64,000 nt of DNA, from the NCBI GenBank assembly GCA_029782225.1, contig JAKOVF010000318.1, positions 1 to 64,000 on the forward strand, written 5' to 3'. Numbering within the stretch: position 1 is the stretch's first letter; every line of letters begins with the position of its first letter. The notes beneath the pieces were generated by a model, which was given only the letters and a program-made list of their open reading frames with translations, made no database searches and was not told where the DNA came from. Origin of the DNA: Chloroflexota bacterium. Its GTDB lineage: Bacteria; Chloroflexota; Anaerolineae; Anaerolineales; Villigracilaceae. The position numbers and the translations under genes were made by a program. Below are positions 39,011 through 47,173 of the stretch, one piece after another.

Positions 39011-40482
39011 TTCTTCACCTCAGCCGTGATCGAATAGGGTATCACGGCTTCAACTTCCGCACCGTACCCCGGCCGCGATTGAACAGACACGGAGCCACCC
39101 AGCAAGGCCGCGCGTTCTTCCATGCCGGCCAGGCCCAGTGAGGCACGCCCAATGCGGTTAAGACGCACGAGGTCGAGGTCAAAGCCGATGCCGTTATCGC
39201 GCACACGAATGCGAGCGGCCTTCTCGCGAAACTCAAGGCTCACCTCCACATGACTGGCCTGCGCATGCTTGATGATGTTATTCAATGATTCCTGAATGAT
39301 GCGGAAGATCGTAATACGGACGGCCTCGTCCAGCATGCGCTCCTCGCCGGAAATATCGAGTCGGATCGTCAGCGAGGTTAATTCCTGCAAACGGCCGCAG
39401 TACCATCTCAAAGCAGCCGCGAGTCCCAGATCGTCGAGGTGCGAAGGGCGCAGGTCCGAAATGACCCGCTGGAGTTCCTTGAGCGAGTCGGCAGTCATTG
39501 TCTGCAATCGGCGCAGGGTTTCCATTGCGGCCTTGTTCCTTGCACTCAGGGTTGAGGAAAGCCCGCGCAGGCCCAATCCGATGGCCGTCAAGGATTGACC
39601 GGTTTCATCGTGCAGATCCCGCGCGATGCGCTGACGTTCCGCCTCCTGCGCCGCGACGACGCGCCGGAACAGATCGCCGCGCAAAGCCTCGCGCTGCTGC
39701 GCCTCCTGGATACGAGCTTCCTGAAGTTCTGCAATCTTGCGGTCACTTTCCACCTGAAATGCGCGCAGGAAACGGATCACAAAAATCGCTGCCAGAATAC
39801 TCATGATCGCCCGCATGAGCTGCACAGGGAAACCAAAAAGGGAGAGAAAGAGATCTTCGTTCAGAAAATTGGATGGGGGCAAACGACTGGCCTGGGTGAA
39901 AAGTTGACCCACAAGGCTGTACCATGCAAATGCAATTGCGGCCCACAGGCTGTCCTGCCCGAAGCGGATCAGGCCCGCGCGACGGAAAGCACGCTGCTGA
40001 GCCACCAGCCCCACTGCGGCCAGCAGGCCGGCGGGAACGGCAAGACTGTAGCGAGTCCACACGTTGGCAATGACAGGCATTTCCTGCGGAAGATACTTCC
40101 CCCTGAAAGAAACAAGGCCAAATACCCAGATGGCTTCCAACGCCAGCGGAATGATCAGACTTACGCGCCAGGTGGATTCCTCGCCCAGCAAAACATAGGC
40201 CCCGAACGCGGCCAGCGAAAGGAAAGAAAATGACAGGATGATCAATTTGATCATCGAGAGGATCGGAGGCTCTGTGACGGAGGAGTAGCCGGCGATGCGG
40301 GACAGCATCTCGATCCATTCATGTATGGCATGGACAATGCCAAACCCCGCCAGCGGGCGTAAAGCCATCCGCAGGCGCGCATCCGTGGAACGGCCGCCTT
40401 CAATCGCCACCATCAGGCCCATGCTGAAGAATGCCAGGCCGTAAAGAAAGTAAATGACGATCAGGGTTGGGATTTGATGCAC
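39007..40482 (-). CDS. NarX-type sensor kinase with the same unusual input domain
   Basis: The protein has 491 residues. The membrane region repeats the motifs of the kinase at 26343: YGLAFFSMG, EGGRSTD, LRPLAGFGIVHAIHEWIE, RYSLAVPAG, FLNEDLFLSLFGFPVQLMR. A linker helix precedes HisKA_3 (QRIARDLHDETGQSLT) and HATPase_c (ESLNNIIKHAQ; SLGLAGMEERAA). There is no periplasmic domain, so sensing probably happens within or beside the membrane, perhaps of quinone or redox state (inference). The gene lies 16 bases after a zinc-ribbon membrane protein gene. Confidence 0.9.
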   Translation of the reverse strand: MHQIPTLIVIYFLYGLAFFSMGLMVAIEGGRSTDARLRMALRPLAGFGIVHAIHEWIEMLSRIAGYSSVTEPPILSMIKLIILSFSFLSLAAFGAYVLLGEESTWRVSLIIPLALEAIWVFGLVSFRGKYLPQEMPVIANVWTRYSLAVPAGLLAAVGLVAQQRAFRRAGLIRFGQDSLWAAIAFAWYSLVGQLFTQASRLPPSNFLNEDLFLSLFGFPVQLMRAIMSILAAIFVIRFLRAFQVESDRKIAELQEARIQEAQQREALRGDLFRRVVAAQEAERQRIARDLHDETGQSLTAIGLGLRGLSSTLSARNKAAMETLRRLQTMTADSLKELQRVISDLRPSHLDDLGLAAALRWYCGRLQELTSLTIRLDISGEERMLDEAVRITIFRIIQESLNNIIKHAQASHVEVSLEFREKAARIRVRDNGIGFDLDLVRLNRIGRASLGLAGMEERAALLGGSVSVQSRPGYGAEVEAVIPYSITAEVKK

Positions 40483-40498
40483 AAAACGGCTCCGACGA

Positions 40499-41401
40499 TC
40501 AGGTTTCCTGCCTCAGCCTTGATCCACAGACCCGGCAGAAACGATCGCCCGGTCTGGCACGGGTCCCACACTGGGGACAATACTGTTCTTCACTTTCCGC
40601 TTCCTGCTCCACCGCACGAGCATGCTGTCTGCGGCGAGGGCCCGCCCCACCTCGTCTCGTCCCCGACTGCCAGTAATACAGGAAGCCGCCAAGGATTAAC
40701 ACAAGACCAAAGCCGCCTAAAATATACGGCAGATAATTGTTCAGTGAAATGCGGCCCGGGGTATTCTGATCCACCGGCGAAGCTGGCTGAAGTTCATTGG
40801 GAGGAGAGACCAAAGTCGTGGATGTTTTGTCATACTGCAATGTCAGGGTAAACTGTTTGCCCTGGTCAAGGCTTCCAAAATCCTTGCCCAGCCCCGGCAG
40901 CCCATCCGACTGGCGCTGCATTTCATCCAGGCTGGGATCCGTGGTCATCTGGGTGACATCCAAAGGCTTGCCCACGAATACGTTGAAGGAATTGATGGCA
41001 TAGTCACCCGGCCAAAGATAGGTAAATTGACGTTTGATATCTGTGGTGGAGAGATTCTCATAATATTCGATATGAAATGCCGTTTGTCCATTGGGGACAA
41101 TATCGATCACCTGCCACTCCCCCTGCACGTTCGGTCCGCTAAAAACAGCATTGATCAAACTTGCTTTTTCATTGTATGCCACCGCGAACAGGGTGGCATC
41201 CGCAGGAATCCTGACCGTAAGATTCGTTGAGACATTGGCAGGTTCAGCCAGGTTGAAATCATAGATCACCAACATGGTGGGGCGGTCGTATTCCGGCAAT
41301 AGTTGCACATGAAAAGCATCTAGACGTGTTCCTCCCTGTGCGCTCACACGGGTCGCAACGATGAATAGCGCGAATATCACCAGCCAGGCCCACTTGCGCA
41401 T
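40499..41401 (-). CDS. Exported-domain membrane protein with cytoplasmic zinc ribbon
   Basis: The protein has 300 residues. A signal peptide (WAWLVIFALFIVATRVSA) leads a beta-rich extracytoplasmic domain of about 200 residues. A helix (YILGGFGLVLILGGFLYYW) is followed by a basic stretch and a C-terminal double-CXXC zinc ribbon (YCPQCGTRARPGDRFCRVCG). Zinc ribbons of this type usually mediate protein contacts. It is the first gene of the kinase/regulator operon and could link an external signal or cell-envelope state to the kinase. I do not recognise the external domain. ATG 41401 has only a weak ribosome site (GGAGG 11 bases upstream). Confidence 0.75.
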   Translation of the reverse strand: MRKWAWLVIFALFIVATRVSAQGGTRLDAFHVQLLPEYDRPTMLVIYDFNLAEPANVSTNLTVRIPADATLFAVAYNEKASLINAVFSGPNVQGEWQVIDIVPNGQTAFHIEYYENLSTTDIKRQFTYLWPGDYAINSFNVFVGKPLDVTQMTTDPSLDEMQRQSDGLPGLGKDFGSLDQGKQFTLTLQYDKTSTTLVSPPNELQPASPVDQNTPGRISLNNYLPYILGGFGLVLILGGFLYYWQSGTRRGGAGPRRRQHARAVEQEAESEEQYCPQCGTRARPGDRFCRVCGSRLRQET

Positions 41402-41511
41402 GAAAAACCTCCATACAGTAAGATTTCTACTATCTTACCATGTGCGCATTGGGTCGAATACACCCTAACTACACGTAATGTAACGGAAGAATGTCACCCT
41501 TATATACAAAT

Positions 41512-41584
41512 CGTCCCGAAGGTTGTATTGAACCTGGCAGGGTTCTTGATCATCTAACCTATATTTTGGCAAACCTTCGGGCGG
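41512..41584 (-). terminator. Hairpin of the CGTCCCGAAGG family downstream of panE
   Basis: CGTCCCGAAGGTT (41512-41524) faces AACCTTCGGGCGG (41572-41584) with two mismatches and a long loop. It follows the panE stop by 5 bases on the minus strand. T-rich sequence after the stem is weak. Confidence 0.5.
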
Positions 41585-41589
41585 TATGG

Positions 41590-42588
41590 TTACCTGTTCA
41601 CCGCCTGCACCAGCTTCCAGCAGGCATGATTAAAGGGCGTGAGAATCCCATGCTTTTCTCCACGCTGAGTCACTGCCCCGCAGATCGCGTCGATCTCGGT
41701 CGGCGCGCCGCGGCGCACATCCTGGAACATGGATGAGTGATTTGCTGCCGTCCTGCGCGCCACTTCCTCCGCCGCGTGGACCGGGTTGCTGAACGGCAAA
41801 TGGACTCTCTCCGCTTTCGCCACCTCGGCTGTCTCACGCGCCAGCGCGCCCATCACTTCCCGCGCGGCGGGACGTTCCAACAACGCGCCATTCGGGACTT
41901 TCAGCAAAGCAGTCAGCGGATTGATCGCAGCATTGATGACCAGCTTGCCCCAGATCAGCGACTGGGCATCGTCTACCATTTGGACATTGAACCCGGCCAA
42001 CCTCAACGCCTCTTCCAGCGGACCGATCGCCTGATTCCGTTCAATGGAGATGACTCCCTCCCCGCCTGCCCTCACCAACCCCGGGCCGAGGAGGGTTGCA
42101 CCGGTGGTCGTAGTTCCAAGCGAAACGCGCGTGTGAATCGCCTCTTTTACGACGGACTTCACAGAGAGCACAGAGTTTTTCGATTTCTTTTTCTCCGTGA
42201 TCTCAGTGCGCTCCGTGGTGAGAACTGGCTGATCCAGAAATCTTTCCAGGGTCTCGCGATTTCCAAGACCATTTTGGAGTGTCAACGCCAGTCCATCCTC
42301 TGCAAGACATTCCTGCAATTGCCGCGCGGCGCGTTCTGTCTGCCAGGATTTGACCAGCACCAGTGCATATTTTGCACCGGCACATTGCTGTGGGTTATCC
42401 GTCGCGCGGACAGAATACGCGCGTTCCTTGCCGGCCATGTCCACCAGACGCGCGCCATTTTCATTCAGAGCGTCGAGTCCATGTTTCCATGTGCCCAGCA
42501 TCTGAATTGAATGGCCTGCTTCACTCAACCGCGCGGCGAAGAGAGTAGCCAGTGCACCCGTGCCAACGATCAGGAGATTTTCACTCAT
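41590..42588 (-). CDS. panE: 2-dehydropantoate 2-reductase with repeat-encoded insertion
   Basis: This 332-residue enzyme reduces ketopantoate to pantoate with NADPH in pantothenate/CoA synthesis. Visible motifs are LLIVGTGALATLFAARL (Rossmann), KYALVLVKSWQT, NGLGN, GTTTTGATLLGPG, LIWGKLVINAAINPLTAL, and EIDAICGAV with the C-terminal substrate site. Residues about 123-145 (TTERTEITEKKKSKNSVLSV...) have no counterpart in the family. They are encoded by a CCACGGAG-type dispersed repeat inserted in frame in a surface loop just before the GTTTTGAT segment. The frame stays open, so the enzyme may still work. panB lies 24 bases upstream in the same operon. Confidence 0.9.
   Translation of the reverse strand: MSENLLIVGTGALATLFAARLSEAGHSIQMLGTWKHGLDALNENGARLVDMAGKERAYSVRATDNPQQCAGAKYALVLVKSWQTERAARQLQECLAEDGLALTLQNGLGNRETLERFLDQPVLTTERTEITEKKKSKNSVLSVKSVVKEAIHTRVSLGTTTTGATLLGPGLVRAGGEGVISIERNQAIGPLEEALRLAGFNVQMVDDAQSLIWGKLVINAAINPLTALLKVPNGALLERPAAREVMGALARETAEVAKAERVHLPFSNPVHAAEEVARRTAANHSSMFQDVRRGAPTEIDAICGAVTQRGEKHGILTPFNHACWKLVQAVNR
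42155..42220. repeat. Dispersed repeat inserted in frame within panE
   Basis: The segment runs from TTCACAGAGAGCACAGAG to CTCCGTGATCTC and GCTCCGTGGTG. It is an imperfect palindrome of the same family as 1202-1274. Confidence 0.7.
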
Positions 42589-42612
42589 CCCTTGTTACTC
42601 ATTTCTCAAATC

Positions 42613-43491
42613 TCACAGTTCACTCAGCAGCTGCTCCCACTGCTTATCATCCATCTCGACACTATGTTCCTGAGACGGGAAGCGTTTCGTCTCCACGTCT
42701 TCAATGTAATCGGTGAAGGCCTTGTTCATCGCCGCATGGAAGTCAGCGTATTTCTTGACGAACTTCGGCGTGAAGCGATCAAAAAGACCGAGCACATCAT
42801 GGGTAACCAGCACCTGTCCGTCGCAGCCCACGCCCGCGCCGATGCCGATGGTCGGGATGGAAATCTTCTTCGAGATCAGTTCCGCCAATCGAGCCGGGAC
42901 CGATTCAAGTACGATGCCAAAACATCCCGCCTCTTCAAGCAGGAGCGCATCTTCCACCAGCCGTTTCGCGGCAGAGGCGGTCTTGCCCTGGGCACGGAAT
43001 CCGCCCAACTGATGGATCGATTGCGGCGTAAGCCCGAGATGTCCCATCACAGGGATGCCTGAGCCAACGATGGCACGCACAGCATCGGCGCGCTCACGTC
43101 CACCTTCAAGCTTGACCGCGTCCATGCCGCCCTGCTGGAGGAAGCGACCGGCATTTCGTACAGCTTCCTCTACAGAGACCTGATAGGACATAAACGGCAT
43201 ATCGCCGATGAGAAGAGCGGTCTTCGCACCGCGTGCGACCGCCCGGGCGTGATGCAGCATTTCTTCCATCGTGACCGGCAGCGTGTTTTCATAGCCAAGT
43301 ACCACCATTGCGAGCGAGTCGCCGACGAGGATGGAGTCGATACCGGCCTTGTCCATGGCTAGCGCGGTCGGATAGTCGTAGGCGGTGAGCATCGTGATCG
43401 GCTCGCCGCGTTCCTTCTTCTGGCGGAATGCCAGCGTCGTCATTTTTTTGCGCGTGGGCGCGCTGGTGGAAACAGGTGAAACAGTTGACAT
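42613..43491 (-). CDS. panB: Ketopantoate hydroxymethyltransferase
   Basis: This 292-residue enzyme forms ketopantoate from alpha-ketoisovalerate and methylene-tetrahydrofolate. Motifs are MLTAYDYPTALAMDKAGID, ILVGDSLAMVVLGYENTLP, DMPFMSYQ, VKLEGG, VMGHLGLTPQSIHQLGG, and IPTIGIGAGVGCDGQVLV. All metal- and substrate-binding segments are intact. It begins with a Ser/Thr-rich 15-residue extension and follows GGAGGGTACC at ATG 43491. panE comes next, so the operon covers two successive steps to pantoate. Confidence 0.95.
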   Translation of the reverse strand: MSTVSPVSTSAPTRKKMTTLAFRQKKERGEPITMLTAYDYPTALAMDKAGIDSILVGDSLAMVVLGYENTLPVTMEEMLHHARAVARGAKTALLIGDMPFMSYQVSVEEAVRNAGRFLQQGGMDAVKLEGGRERADAVRAIVGSGIPVMGHLGLTPQSIHQLGGFRAQGKTASAAKRLVEDALLLEEAGCFGIVLESVPARLAELISKKISIPTIGIGAGVGCDGQVLVTHDVLGLFDRFTPKFVKKYADFHAAMNKAFTDYIEDVETKRFPSQEHSVEMDDKQWEQLLSEL

Positions 43492-43820
43492 GGTACCCTC
43501 CGGTAAAGGTAGAGTCCGCTACTCGCGCTGCTCCCCTGATGTGCGCGTCTTGCGTGGGGTTGGATTTTACAGACTGTGCGACTCACAACCTGTAAGTGAT
43601 GCGCCGTCACGTTCAACCAAGCAGGATACGTGCGGCATATGGATTATTCCACAAAACATGGTTTTCGGCTACGCTGTTTATATATACGATTGGAAGCTGT
43701 AACCGGTCTCTCTCTTACACTGAGCAAACCGTATTGGCTTTTACGAGAGAAGCAGTATAATCATTTTGTAGATATCTATTCTCAACAGATCATCATAAGA
43801 AGTGAAGGAGAGATACACAT
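43492..43820. other. Intergenic region between panB and the YtxH-like gene
   Basis: This 329-base gap separates divergent genes. It contains the plus-strand promoter TTGGCT (43734-43739), 16 bases, TATAAT (43756-43761) for the YtxH-like gene. No RNA gene or repeat was recognised. A 64-codon open frame (43630-43824) has no ribosome site and overlaps the promoter. Confidence 0.45.
43734..43761 (+). promoter_or_regulatory. Promoter of the YtxH-like gene
   Basis: TTGGCT, 16 bases, TATAAT. The leader is about 53 bases and ends with GAAGGAGAGATACACAT before ATG 43821. Confidence 0.6.
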
Positions 43821-44039
43821 ATGAGACGGATATTCGGCTTCATGATCGGCATTCTGGTCGGCGGGTTGGTCGGTTCGACCGTGGCCTTATTGATGGCCCC
43901 CGATTCGGGGGAGCAGCTGCGCTCCATGCTGCGCGAGCGCGGACAGAACTTCCTGGGTGATATCCGCAACGCGGCCGATTCACGCCGCATCGAGCTGCGG
44001 AATCGGCTTGAGACTCTGCGGGAGCCGAGGGCCGAGTAA
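43821..44039 (+). CDS. YtxH-like small membrane protein
   Basis: The protein has 72 residues. A glycine-rich helix (GFMIGILVGGLVGSTVALLMAP) is followed by SGEQLRSMLRERG and a basic amphipathic helix. This is the YtxH/gas-vesicle-like small envelope protein pattern (MIGxLxGxxxGAxxALLxAPxSGxxxR). The family is often stress-induced, with unclear function. The ribosome site GAAGGAG is good. The convergent glycosyltransferase gene begins 8 bases after the stop with no terminator between. Confidence 0.78.
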   Translation: MRRIFGFMIGILVGGLVGSTVALLMAPDSGEQLRSMLRERGQNFLGDIRNAADSRRIELRNRLETLREPRAE

Positions 44040-44046
44040 TTCGCAA

Positions 44047-45246
44047 TTACGGATTACGCAAAACCTTCTGATAAAACTCCCCTGCCAGTTCCATACACCG
44101 CGTGTACTCCGCGCGGCTGGTTATGATTTTTTCATTGAGACCTGCGGCTTCCTGTCGCAGGTCTTCGCGTCCCAGGGCAAGCAGGACCGCATTCGCAATG
44201 GAATCGGGGTCGCCGGCATTGACCAGTAATCCGTTTTGCCCGGGCGTGATCCACTCACGAATAGACTCGAGATCACCGGCAACCGGGAAGCACCCGCAAG
44301 CCATGCCTTCCAGGAGTGTATTCGGGGTGCCATCGTGAACGCTGGAGGAAACGACAACTTGTGCGCTGCGAAACACATCCGCCATTTGCGTGTGTGGCAG
44401 CGGCGGGTCCAATTGCACAGCATGTTCGATCCCCAGTTCCTTTGTCCACTGGATGGCCTGCGATTCCCCTTCCATCGAGGAACAGACGAAGCGGGCATCG
44501 GGTCGTCTTGCAAGAATGAGCGGGATGGCTTTGAAGAACGCATCATTGCGGACGTAGGCACGAAACCCGCGCGGGTTGATGACAACTGGCTCCTTTACCG
44601 GATCCTGGGGGGGATAAAAAATATTCGTACGGATGCCGCCGTTGCCAGGAATGACCAGGGTTGGCTTTTCTTCGGCAAAGCCCCACTCATGCGCAAGGCG
44701 AATGTCACGCTGGCAATCGGCATGGAGGGCTCTGGCAGCTTTCATAGCTTTGCGTGTGGCACGCTTCATCAGAAAATTGGACGGGGCGTGAAGAGTGAAG
44801 TCATTGCCCCAGGTGGAGATCATTAACGGAGGGTATGGTCCTGCTATGCCCTTCGACGAACGCTCAAGGCTACTCGACCACCTGCCCAGCGCGTGAGATG
44901 CTAACATTCCCTCGTAGGGAATCCGCATGGCATGGATAAGGTCGGGTTGAGTCTCTTTGATCAACGCGCGCAGTTTTCGGGCGGAGAGGGAGAGAGTCAG
45001 AGGGCCAAGGTACTGCCGGAGAACCGTGCGCAGGCCGAGGGTCCGGGAAGAGGCGGTGCCCGGGGCAGCAGATTTCTTCCTGACCGCGCTAAAGGCCACA
45101 GGCGTAAACGCAAAGCGCTTAAGCGGAAAGTCCACATCGCATTGAAAAGTGGAGGCAAGAACAACTTCATCCCCACGGTCAACAAAATAGCGGATCCAGC
45201 TGCGGGCAATCGGCGAACGTCCGTCGGCAATGAAAAGCAGGCGCAT
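44047..45246 (-). CDS. GT4-like glycosyltransferase
   Basis: The protein has 399 residues and a GT-B fold. N-terminal half: LLFIADGRSPIARSWIRYF, DLIHAMRIPYEG, ISTWGNDF. C-terminal half: HTQMADVFRSAQVVVSSSVHDGTPNTLLEGMACG, DLESIREWI (E-x7-E), NGLLVNAGDPDSIANAV. It moves a sugar from a nucleotide donor, probably for envelope polysaccharide. The start is ATG 45246 because a TATAAT box ends 6 bases upstream; an earlier in-frame ATG at 45261 lies in the promoter. Residues 126-133 (SLERSSKG) are encoded by a palindromic repeat in a loop before the ISTWGNDF strand. The UDP-sugar dehydrogenase nearby fits polysaccharide synthesis. Confidence 0.87.
   Translation of the reverse strand: MRLLFIADGRSPIARSWIRYFVDRGDEVVLASTFQCDVDFPLKRFAFTPVAFSAVRKKSAAPGTASSRTLGLRTVLRQYLGPLTLSLSARKLRALIKETQPDLIHAMRIPYEGMLASHALGRWSSSLERSSKGIAGPYPPLMISTWGNDFTLHAPSNFLMKRATRKAMKAARALHADCQRDIRLAHEWGFAEEKPTLVIPGNGGIRTNIFYPPQDPVKEPVVINPRGFRAYVRNDAFFKAIPLILARRPDARFVCSSMEGESQAIQWTKELGIEHAVQLDPPLPHTQMADVFRSAQVVVSSSVHDGTPNTLLEGMACGCFPVAGDLESIREWITPGQNGLLVNAGDPDSIANAVLLALGREDLRQEAAGLNEKIITSRAEYTRCMELAGEFYQKVLRNP
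44849..44869. repeat. CCCTTCGAC...GCTCAAGG repeat inside a glycosyltransferase gene
   Basis: This 21-base imperfect palindrome is the inverted relative of the copy in thiB (9598-9616). It encodes SLERSSKG in the frame used. Confidence 0.6.
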
Positions 45247-45252
45247 GTGATG

Positions 45253-45258
45253 ATTATA
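45253..45258 (-). promoter_or_regulatory. -10 box of the glycosyltransferase gene (leaderless)
   Basis: A minus-strand TATAAT ends 6 bases before ATG 45246. No good -35 is visible; the box lies in a 49-base divergent promoter shared with the regulator at 45296. Confidence 0.55.
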
Positions 45259-45260
45259 CA

Positions 45261-45289
45261 TTGCCCGTACCAGTGAGCCGTAGTATATT
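45261..45289 (+). promoter_or_regulatory. Leaderless promoter of the receiver gene
   Basis: TTGCCC (45261-45266), 17 bases, TATATT (45284-45289), then 6 bases to ATG 45296. There is no ribosome site. Confidence 0.55.
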
Positions 45290-45295
45290 TAAAAC

Positions 45296-45670
45296 ATGAG
45301 CGCAGGGCGAATTCTCATCGTAGAAGACAACATGGACACGTACGAGCTCATGCGTTTTGTCCTGGAGAGAAACGGATATATCACTTTTCTGGCGATGAAT
45401 GGGCGCGACGGTATGAACGCGGCGCACAAGCAGAAGCCGGATCTGATCCTGATGGATCTTTCGATGCCTGAGATGGATGGTCTGGAGGCAGCCCGCCGCA
45501 TCAGGAAGGACCCGCTGACTGCTTCCACTCCCATGATCGCAGTCACGGCTCATGCATTGCCCGGCGACCGTCAGCGTGCGCTGGATGCGGGCTGCAGCGA
45601 TTACGTTACAAAACCCATTGACCTGGCGGAATTAGTCGAGACTGTCAATCGGGCGTTCAAGAGGGGGTAA
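45296..45670 (+). CDS. Single-domain response regulator (DivK-like)
   Basis: The protein has 124 residues: a receiver with ILIVEDNMDTYELM, Asp54 in LILMDLSMPEMDG, MIAVTAHALPGD and DYVTKPIDL. The TAHA and DxALxxGCSDYxxKP pattern is that of DivK/CheY-like stand-alone receivers linked to hybrid kinase phosphorelays. No kinase is adjacent, so the partner is elsewhere. A leaderless promoter is predicted. A GC-rich dispersed repeat follows the stop. Confidence 0.9.
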   Translation: MSAGRILIVEDNMDTYELMRFVLERNGYITFLAMNGRDGMNAAHKQKPDLILMDLSMPEMDGLEAARRIRKDPLTASTPMIAVTAHALPGDRQRALDAGCSDYVTKPIDLAELVETVNRAFKRG

Positions 45671-45673
45671 AGT

Positions 45674-45720
45674 CCCTCATCCGCGGCCCTGTACCGAAGG
45701 GAAGGCCTAGGGCGAGGGGG
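45674..45720. repeat. CCCTCATCC...GGGCGAGGGGG repeat, copy 3
   Basis: This imperfect inverted repeat of 47 bases follows the receiver gene and is related to those at 10335-10372 and 11385-11431. It could also end transcription, but no T-tract follows. Confidence 0.55.
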
Positions 45721-45782
45721 CGGCATATGGTATAGTTTGGCCGTATGTATCGGGAAGCAATCTTTTTCACAAGGAATGAACC

Positions 45783-47093
45783 ATGAAACAAATTTGTGTT
45801 GTAGGCGTCGGGTACGTCGGCCTCGTGACCGCGGCCTGTTTCGCCGACCTGGGTAACCGCGTCACCGCGCTGGACGTGAATGAACAGCGCGTCGAGAATT
45901 TGAAAAAATGCATCATGCCCATTTACGAACCGGGGCTGGAAGAACTTGTAACGCGCAACGTCAAAGGCGGGCGTTTGAGCTTTACCACCTCGTACAAGGA
46001 GGCCTTAAAAGGCGTGGAGTTTGCCTTCATCGCTGTTGGGACGCCTTCCGGCGTGAACGGTGAAGCAGATTTGCAGTATGTGGCCGCGGCGGCCAAATCC
46101 ATTGCCGAAAACATGACCGCACCGTTGATCATTATCAACAAATCCACAGTTCCGATTGGCACCGGTGACTGGGTGGCCGATATCGTGAAACGCTCGCAAC
46201 CCAAACCCATGGATTTCTCCGTGGTTTCCTGCCCAGAGTTCCTGCGCGAAGGCTCGGCAATTGGAGATTTCACCAGTCCGCACCGCACCGTGATTGGTTC
46301 GCTCGATCGCGATGCCGCAAGCCAGGTGGCGCAGCTGCATCTGGCCCTGCGCGCTCCTATCGTCATTACGGACCTGCGCACTGCGGAGATGATCAAATAC
46401 GCCAGCAATGCATTCCTGGCCACCAAGATCTCCTTCATGAACGAAGTCGCCGATATTTGCGAAGCTTTTGGCGCGGATGTGAAGGAAGTCGCCGCCGGCA
46501 TGGGTTATGATGCACGCATTGGCAAGTTTTTCCTGGATGCCGGTCTCGGCTGGGGTGGTTCCTGCTTCCCCAAGGATGTGCAAGCGCTGGCTTACATGGC
46601 CAAGGAAAAAGGGTTGAATCCCAGGATTCTCGATGACGTGATGAACGTGAACTACGAGCGGCGCAAGGCGGCAGTAAAACATATTGAGACCATGGTCGGC
46701 GGCAGCCTGAAAGGCAAGACCGTCGGTCTGCTTGGCCTGGCATTCAAGCCCAACACCGACGATATGCGCGATGCCCCCTCGATTGACATCGCCCAGGAAC
46801 TGAACGCAGCCAGTGCCAAGGTCCGCGGTTATGACCCGGTGGCCATGGATGTGGCGCGTCCGCTTCTTCCGGCCGTTGAATTCTTCGATGAGCCATACAA
46901 AATGGCAAAGGGCTGCGATGCGCTGATCGTTGTCACAGAGTGGAATGAGTTCAAGCAGCTTGATCTCGAAAAGCTCAAGGGCCTGCTCAATAAGCCCGTC
47001 ATTTTCGACGGACGCAACATCTACGACCCACAGATGATGAAGGAAATGGGATTCTCCTATCGCGGCGTCGGTCGCGGCTACGACGTTGATTAG
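45783..47093 (+). CDS. UDP-glucose 6-dehydrogenase family protein
   Basis: This 436-residue enzyme oxidises a UDP-sugar to its uronate with NAD+, giving precursors for acidic polysaccharide. Motifs are [20 protein letters not shown] (NAD), [54 protein letters not shown], and [11 protein letters not shown] (catalytic Cys about residue 260), with a second NAD-like domain [20 protein letters not shown]. Family members act on UDP-glucose or, with small changes, GDP-mannose or UDP-GlcNAc derivatives. UDP-glucose is the most likely substrate. AAGGAATGAACC precedes the ATG. A terminator follows. Confidence 0.9.
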   Translation: MKQICVVGVGYVGLVTAACFADLGNRVTALDVNEQRVENLKKCIMPIYEPGLEELVTRNVKGGRLSFTTSYKEALKGVEFAFIAVGTPSGVNGEADLQYVAAAAKSIAENMTAPLIIINKSTVPIGTGDWVADIVKRSQPKPMDFSVVSCPEFLREGSAIGDFTSPHRTVIGSLDRDAASQVAQLHLALRAPIVITDLRTAEMIKYASNAFLATKISFMNEVADICEAFGADVKEVAAGMGYDARIGKFFLDAGLGWGGSCFPKDVQALAYMAKEKGLNPRILDDVMNVNYERRKAAVKHIETMVGGSLKGKTVGLLGLAFKPNTDDMRDAPSIDIAQELNAASAKVRGYDPVAMDVARPLLPAVEFFDEPYKMAKGCDALIVVTEWNEFKQLDLEKLKGLLNKPVIFDGRNIYDPQMMKEMGFSYRGVGRGYDVD

Positions 47094-47119
47094 TTTGACA
47101 GCTTCATAAATTCCTGGTT

Positions 47120-47157
47120 GGATAGTCGGGGACACCATCCCGGCTATCCAACTTTTT
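47120..47157 (+). terminator. Terminator after the UDP-sugar dehydrogenase gene
   Basis: GGATAGTCGGG and CCCGGCTATCC pair, with one G-T pair, over 8 bases, followed by AACTTTTTG. It lies 27 bases after the stop codon. Confidence 0.8.
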
Positions 47158-47173
47158 GTGTAACGACTACTAC

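Noticed and set aside
43630-43824. 64-codon open frame upstream of the YtxH-like gene
   Set aside because: No ribosome site, and it overlaps the TATAAT promoter and the ribosome site of the next gene.
47156-47173. TTG as start of the methyltransferase
   Set aside because: It lies within the T-tract of the upstream terminator; ATG 47174 is simpler.
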